The notes beneath the pieces were generated by a model. It ran no database searches and was not told the origin of the DNA. It was given only the letters and a program-made list of their open reading frames with translations. A stretch of DNA of 64,000 nt from Liquorilactobacillus mali (GTDB taxonomy: Bacteria; Bacillota; Bacilli; Lactobacillales; Lactobacillaceae), in contig NZ_JQAR01000006.1 of NCBI RefSeq assembly GCF_001437155.1, positions 39,380 to 103,379 on the forward strand, in the 5' to 3' direction. How positions within the stretch are numbered: the first letter of the stretch is position 1; each line of letters opens with the position of its first letter. Positions 61,178 through 64,000 of the stretch are shown here, in pieces. Position numbers and translations under genes: made by a program.

Positions 61178-62569
61178 TTGAAACGTACAACAAAGACATT
61201 ATTAGCAAGCACTGTTGGTGCGGCGGGTTTATTTCTTGCTTCTACAACGAATGCAAGTGCCTCAACAACCGTCAAGGTAAATAAGAACGATACTGTTTGG
61301 GATCTCTCACAAAAATATGGGGTTTCCATTAAATCTATTGAAACTTTGAATAACATTAACGAAAATAGTCATTTAATCATTGAAAGTCAAACATTAACTA
61401 TCCCTGATAGTGATAGTACTTCAGATACAGCAGATTCAAGCTCTACTTCTTCATCAGCAACTTCTACTGTTTCAGTTGCTAAGGGGGATTCATTATGGGC
61501 AATTGCTCAGAAGTATGGTACGACCGTTGATAGTTTACGTTCATTGAATGGTTTAGCATCAACTGAAACACTGATTAAACCTGGACAAACTTTAAAGGTT
61601 GATGGCTCTGCAGATACAAGTTCTTCAGATACGAATAATGAAAGTAGTACAACAACTACAGAAAGTTCTACTACAACAACAACGACTACAAAGAGCACAG
61701 CTACAACTACACCTTCTGTCACTGTTTCCGCAAATCATGTTACATATACTGTTAAGTCCGGTGACTCACTTTATACTATCGCTCAAGCTTATGGTGTTAC
61801 TGTAGCTTCCTTACGTTCTTCTAATACATTGGGATCGGCTATTTTACCAGGACAGACTTTAACAATTAACGATCCTACGAAGACACCATCAACCACAACT
61901 ACTGCAACTGAATCGAGCGATTCTTCTGCAAGTTCTAGTTCTGCTTCAACTGCTGCTTCTAGTTCGACAACAGCAACTGCTTCAACTGCAAGCACTGCTG
62001 CTTCTAGTTCAACAACAGCAGCAACTACTTCAAGTGCAGCAACAACTGCTAGTGCAGCTAACTCAAGTTCTGCTTCGACTACTAGTTCTGTTGCGGCTAC
62101 ACCACGTGTTAGCTCTTCAACTGCTAGTTCTGCTGCTAGCACAACAGCAAGCACAACAGCAAGTAGTACAACTTCATCAACAACGTCAACTGCTTCAACA
62201 TCAGCAGCGGTATCTACATCATCAGTTGTTTCATATGCAACTTATTTAGCTAGTCTCAAAATTCCTTACGTATATGGTGGTACATCATTAAGCGGTTTTG
62301 ATTGCTCTGGATTCGTTCAGTATGTATATGCTCACTTTGGTGTCTCATTGCCTCGTACTTCACAAGCACAATCAACGATTGGCACAGCTGTTCCTGTCAG
62401 CCAAGCTAAAGCTGGAGATTTGTTGTTCTGGGGTTCCCAAGGTTCATCATGGCATGTAGGTATTTATATAGGCGGTACAAGTTATGTTGCTGCTCCATCA
62501 ACTGGTCAAACTGTTAGTGTTAAGAGTTTCCAGTATTTCCAACCATCTTTTGCAATTCACATGAACTAA
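61178..62569 (+). CDS. Secreted peptidoglycan hydrolase, three LysM domains plus NlpC/P60
   Basis: A 463-residue protein. Signal peptide 1-28 (cut near ASA). LysM 1 about 31-75, LysM 2 about 97-141, LysM 3 about 188-230, joined by Ser/Thr linkers. A long Ser/Thr/Ala linker (235-345) leads to NlpC/P60 (350-463) with Cys376 (DCSGF) and His426 (WHVGIY). The third polar residue seems to be replaced (YVAAPS). It likely cuts D-Glu-diamino-acid bonds in stem peptides during growth or separation. Start is TTG with AGGAGTG. Confidence 0.95.
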   Translation: MKRTTKTLLASTVGAAGLFLASTTNASASTTVKVNKNDTVWDLSQKYGVSIKSIETLNNINENSHLIIESQTLTIPDSDSTSDTADSSSTSSSATSTVSVAKGDSLWAIAQKYGTTVDSLRSLNGLASTETLIKPGQTLKVDGSADTSSSDTNNESSTTTTESSTTTTTTTKSTATTTPSVTVSANHVTYTVKSGDSLYTIAQAYGVTVASLRSSNTLGSAILPGQTLTINDPTKTPSTTTTATESSDSSASSSSASTAASSSTTATASTASTAASSSTTAATTSSAATTASAANSSSASTTSSVAATPRVSSSTASSAASTTASTTASSTTSSTTSTASTSAAVSTSSVVSYATYLASLKIPYVYGGTSLSGFDCSGFVQYVYAHFGVSLPRTSQAQSTIGTAVPVSQAKAGDLLFWGSQGSSWHVGIYIGGTSYVAAPSTGQTVSVKSFQYFQPSFAIHMN

Positions 62570-62581
62570 TTATGTATCATA

Positions 62582-62619
62582 AAAAAATCGGCAGCTGTTT
62601 AACCACAGCGCCTTTTTTT
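62582..62619 (+). terminator. Terminator of the LysM-NlpC/P60 gene
   Basis: GGC-A-GCTGT / ACAGC-GCC around a six-base loop, with one bulged A and T7 after. It lies 20 bases past the stop. Confidence 0.85.
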
Positions 62620-62823
62620 ATGCCAATTTTCGTATGTAACATAAGCAAGTTGATTATGTTTAATGTATCTTACTTATAACTAGGCTGAATAGACTATCAC
62701 CACAGCCAATAGAAGGCCGTTTAAAGCCATAAAATTTCTGTCTAATATAAATTCTAAAACATCTTATTTTATTTGTTAAATAGCCGCATATCGTCCATTC
62801 TATAATGATTAGGGAACTATAGT

Positions 62824-62865
62824 AAAGGAGCTGGGTCAAAAGTTACTTTTTGACCCAGCTCCTTT
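62824..62865. terminator. Orphan 18-bp perfect hairpin
   Basis: The stem AAAGGAGCTGGGTCAAAA pairs perfectly with its complement around a six-base loop. It resembles the hairpin ends of the dispersed repeats (49740 and 51150). It is about 190 bases from the DUF975 stop and over 200 past the NlpC gene terminator. It may be a remnant of a lost gene or a repeat. No gene is seen in the remaining 62620-63057. Confidence 0.6.
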
Positions 62866-63057
62866 ATTATAAATGCATTTCATAAGTCAAAGCTCTAAAG
62901 CTCTACGCTCTAATCAAATACTTATAGCATATGATTCGCTATATTTATAATTGCACGCTACTACTCAAATTTACGATTTATCGCATATTCTTTTATTTAG
63001 GTAACAATTCAACTATCAGTTAATGTGAAATAAACAGTTCTATCAATCTAATTTTAA

Positions 63058-63837
63058 TTAATATTCAACTATAACAGATCTCTTATCATCAGTGTTTTTA
63101 TCTTGTTGATTATTTGGAATATCGCTGCCTTCTGCTAAACTATTATAATAAGCAGCATATGTTGCTAATTTATAGGGTGTTAACCAGATATATCCTATTC
63201 CTAGAGTCAATATTGCTAATATATCCCATCCAATAAAACTTAACTTAAGGACAAAAAATTCAAATTTATGACCATTCATCAATTCCCTACTTTTCGTAAT
63301 ATAGTCTAGAAAATTAAAGTCATCAGCATTTTCTGCCTGTGACATATCCTTGTACACAAAATATGTTTGAGAATAAGCAAATGATTTTACGATACCTGGA
63401 ATAATAAATAACAATGACCAGAAAAATATGAAAATATTGATTAAAATGTACAATACAAGAACCCCTAGAAAGTTCCTCTTAGTAAATACACTAAAAGCAC
63501 CTTTAAGTGCACTAAAATCAGCATTTTTTGTCCTTAGCCAATCTAAAAAAGTAAATCCTATACCTGTTAAAAGCATCGATGATATAATTCCTCCAACACT
63601 ATTACCAAGAAGATTATTATGGTCAAAATTACCAGTTGTACCGGTTGTAGATAACCCTTTCGCAATACTATCGCTATATTTTGCAATTAATATACTTAGA
63701 ACTATCACAACAGTAAAAGCAAAAATTGTCGTAATAATTTGAAATATGACAGGTATAATTGCTAATTTAATTGCTTGATTCCAATGACCTTTAAAAGTTT
63801 CTTTTACTTCACTTTTTAGTTCCCTACGCGTTTTCAT
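63058..63837 (-). CDS. DUF975 family membrane protein
   Basis: A 259-residue protein of the DUF975 family: MKTRRELKSEVKETFKGHWNQAI at the start, about five hydrophobic segments, LDWLRTKNADFSALKGAFSVF, LFIIPGIVKSFAYSQTYFVYKD and SRELMNGHKFEFFVLKLSFIGWDILAILTLGIGYIWLTPY. Function unknown; integral membrane. The ATG at 63837 is chosen from homology; the ORF extends to 63876. Confidence 0.88.
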   Translation of the reverse strand: MKTRRELKSEVKETFKGHWNQAIKLAIIPVIFQIITTIFAFTVVIVLSILIAKYSDSIAKGLSTTGTTGNFDHNNLLGNSVGGIISSMLLTGIGFTFLDWLRTKNADFSALKGAFSVFTKRNFLGVLVLYILINIFIFFWSLLFIIPGIVKSFAYSQTYFVYKDMSQAENADDFNFLDYITKSRELMNGHKFEFFVLKLSFIGWDILAILTLGIGYIWLTPYKLATYAAYYNSLAEGSDIPNNQQDKNTDDKRSVIVEY

Positions 63838-63905
63838 TCTTATCAAAACTCCCATTCTTGTATCCCTATTATGCATTATACTTTAAGAAATAGTTTTTTT
63901 ATACA

Positions 63906-63942
63906 AAAAGGACACTGGTATTTTTAATATCAGTGTCCTTTT
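63906..63942 (-). terminator. rRNA operon terminator
   Basis: AAAAGGACACTG with CAGTGTCCTTTT, 12-bp perfect arms, right after the 5S rRNA 3' end on the minus strand, followed by T5. Confidence 0.9.
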
Positions 63943-63947
63943 CATTT

Positions 63948-64000
63948 GCACGGCAACGACCTATCCTCGCAGGGGGCGATCCCCCAACTACTATCGGCGC
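63948..64000 (-). rRNA. rrf: 5S rRNA, 3' end (cut by window edge)
   Basis: The minus strand reads GCGCCGATAGTAGTTGGGGG, then ATCGCCCCCTGCGAGGATAG and GTCGTTGCCGTGC. This is the 3' half of Lactobacillales 5S rRNA. The 23S and 16S genes should lie beyond the right edge. Confidence 0.93.

Noticed and set aside
61507..62154. Minus-strand open frames opposite the LysM-NlpC/P60 gene
   Set aside because: They are the complement of Ser/Thr/Ala repeats and give Val/Ala/Glu strings without meaning.
61597..62220. Ser/Thr/Ala repeats as a possible CRISPR or tandem array
   Set aside because: They are protein-coding low-complexity linkers, irregular in length, in frame with LysM and NlpC/P60 domains.
62690..62790. 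Possible transposase tail (RRPFKAIKFLSN-like)
   Set aside because: Too short and no second motif or inverted repeat end; I cannot support an insertion sequence.

Overview
The window is about 64 kb of low-GC Gram-positive DNA. Gene content (ychF, noc, parAB, rsmG, SemiSWEET, DUF975, GPH symporter), strong AGGAGG ribosome sites and frequent TTG/GTG starts fit Lactobacillaceae. A complete flagellar and chemotaxis locus points to one of the few motile lactobacilli, such as Liquorilactobacillus or Ligilactobacillus. The genus is inferred, not proven.

Layout. 1-316 is the end of an MFS transporter. 464-5820 (minus) is the origin-proximal set rsmG-noc-parA-parB-DUF951-ychF-DUF1129. 6014-45805 (minus) is the motility region. 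46242-47784 (plus) is motAB. 48147-53488 is accessory: an Rrf2 regulator with an NmrA-type oxidoreductase, a GPH sugar symporter, a YagU-like protein, a nucleoside hydrolase and an acetyltransferase. 53609-60629 holds a glycosyltransferase, an HD hydrolase, a Zn/Mn ABC transporter and serC-serA. 61178-62569 is a secreted LysM-NlpC/P60 hydrolase. 63058-63837 is a DUF975 membrane protein. The right edge is the 3' end of a 5S rRNA on the minus strand, so an rRNA operon lies just beyond it.

Motility logic. One long transcript from a sigma-A-like promoter at about 45.9 kb runs flgB-flgC-fliE-F-G-H-I-J-K-flgD-(TIGR02530)-flgE-flbD-fliL-fliO-P-Q-R-flhB-flhA-fliA-flgF-flgG and ends with an FtsE-like ABC ATPase. 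Next comes mcp-cheW-cheD-cheB-cheR-cheA-cheC-cheY-cheW-fliM-fliY, then flgM-flgN-flgK-flgL, then flagellin, then fliD-fliT-fliS-glycosyltransferase. fliA encodes sigma-28. I can read sigma-28 promoters (TAAA-N15-CCGATAT) before flagellin and motAB (both exact), before mcp and flgM (near-exact), and a weak one before fliD. Early and late transcription can therefore be read from the DNA.

Most notable: an FtsE-like ATPase without FtsX inside the flagellar operon; a shared 21-bp operator before two NAD(P)-binding oxidoreductase genes 38 kb apart, one of them cotranscribed with an Rrf2 repressor; a chemoreceptor with no external sensor domain; two Zur-type boxes flanking the metal transporter promoter; a WalR-type box before the LysM-NlpC/P60 gene; a dispersed non-coding repeat inverted around the GPH symporter; and a broken XRE regulator gene.
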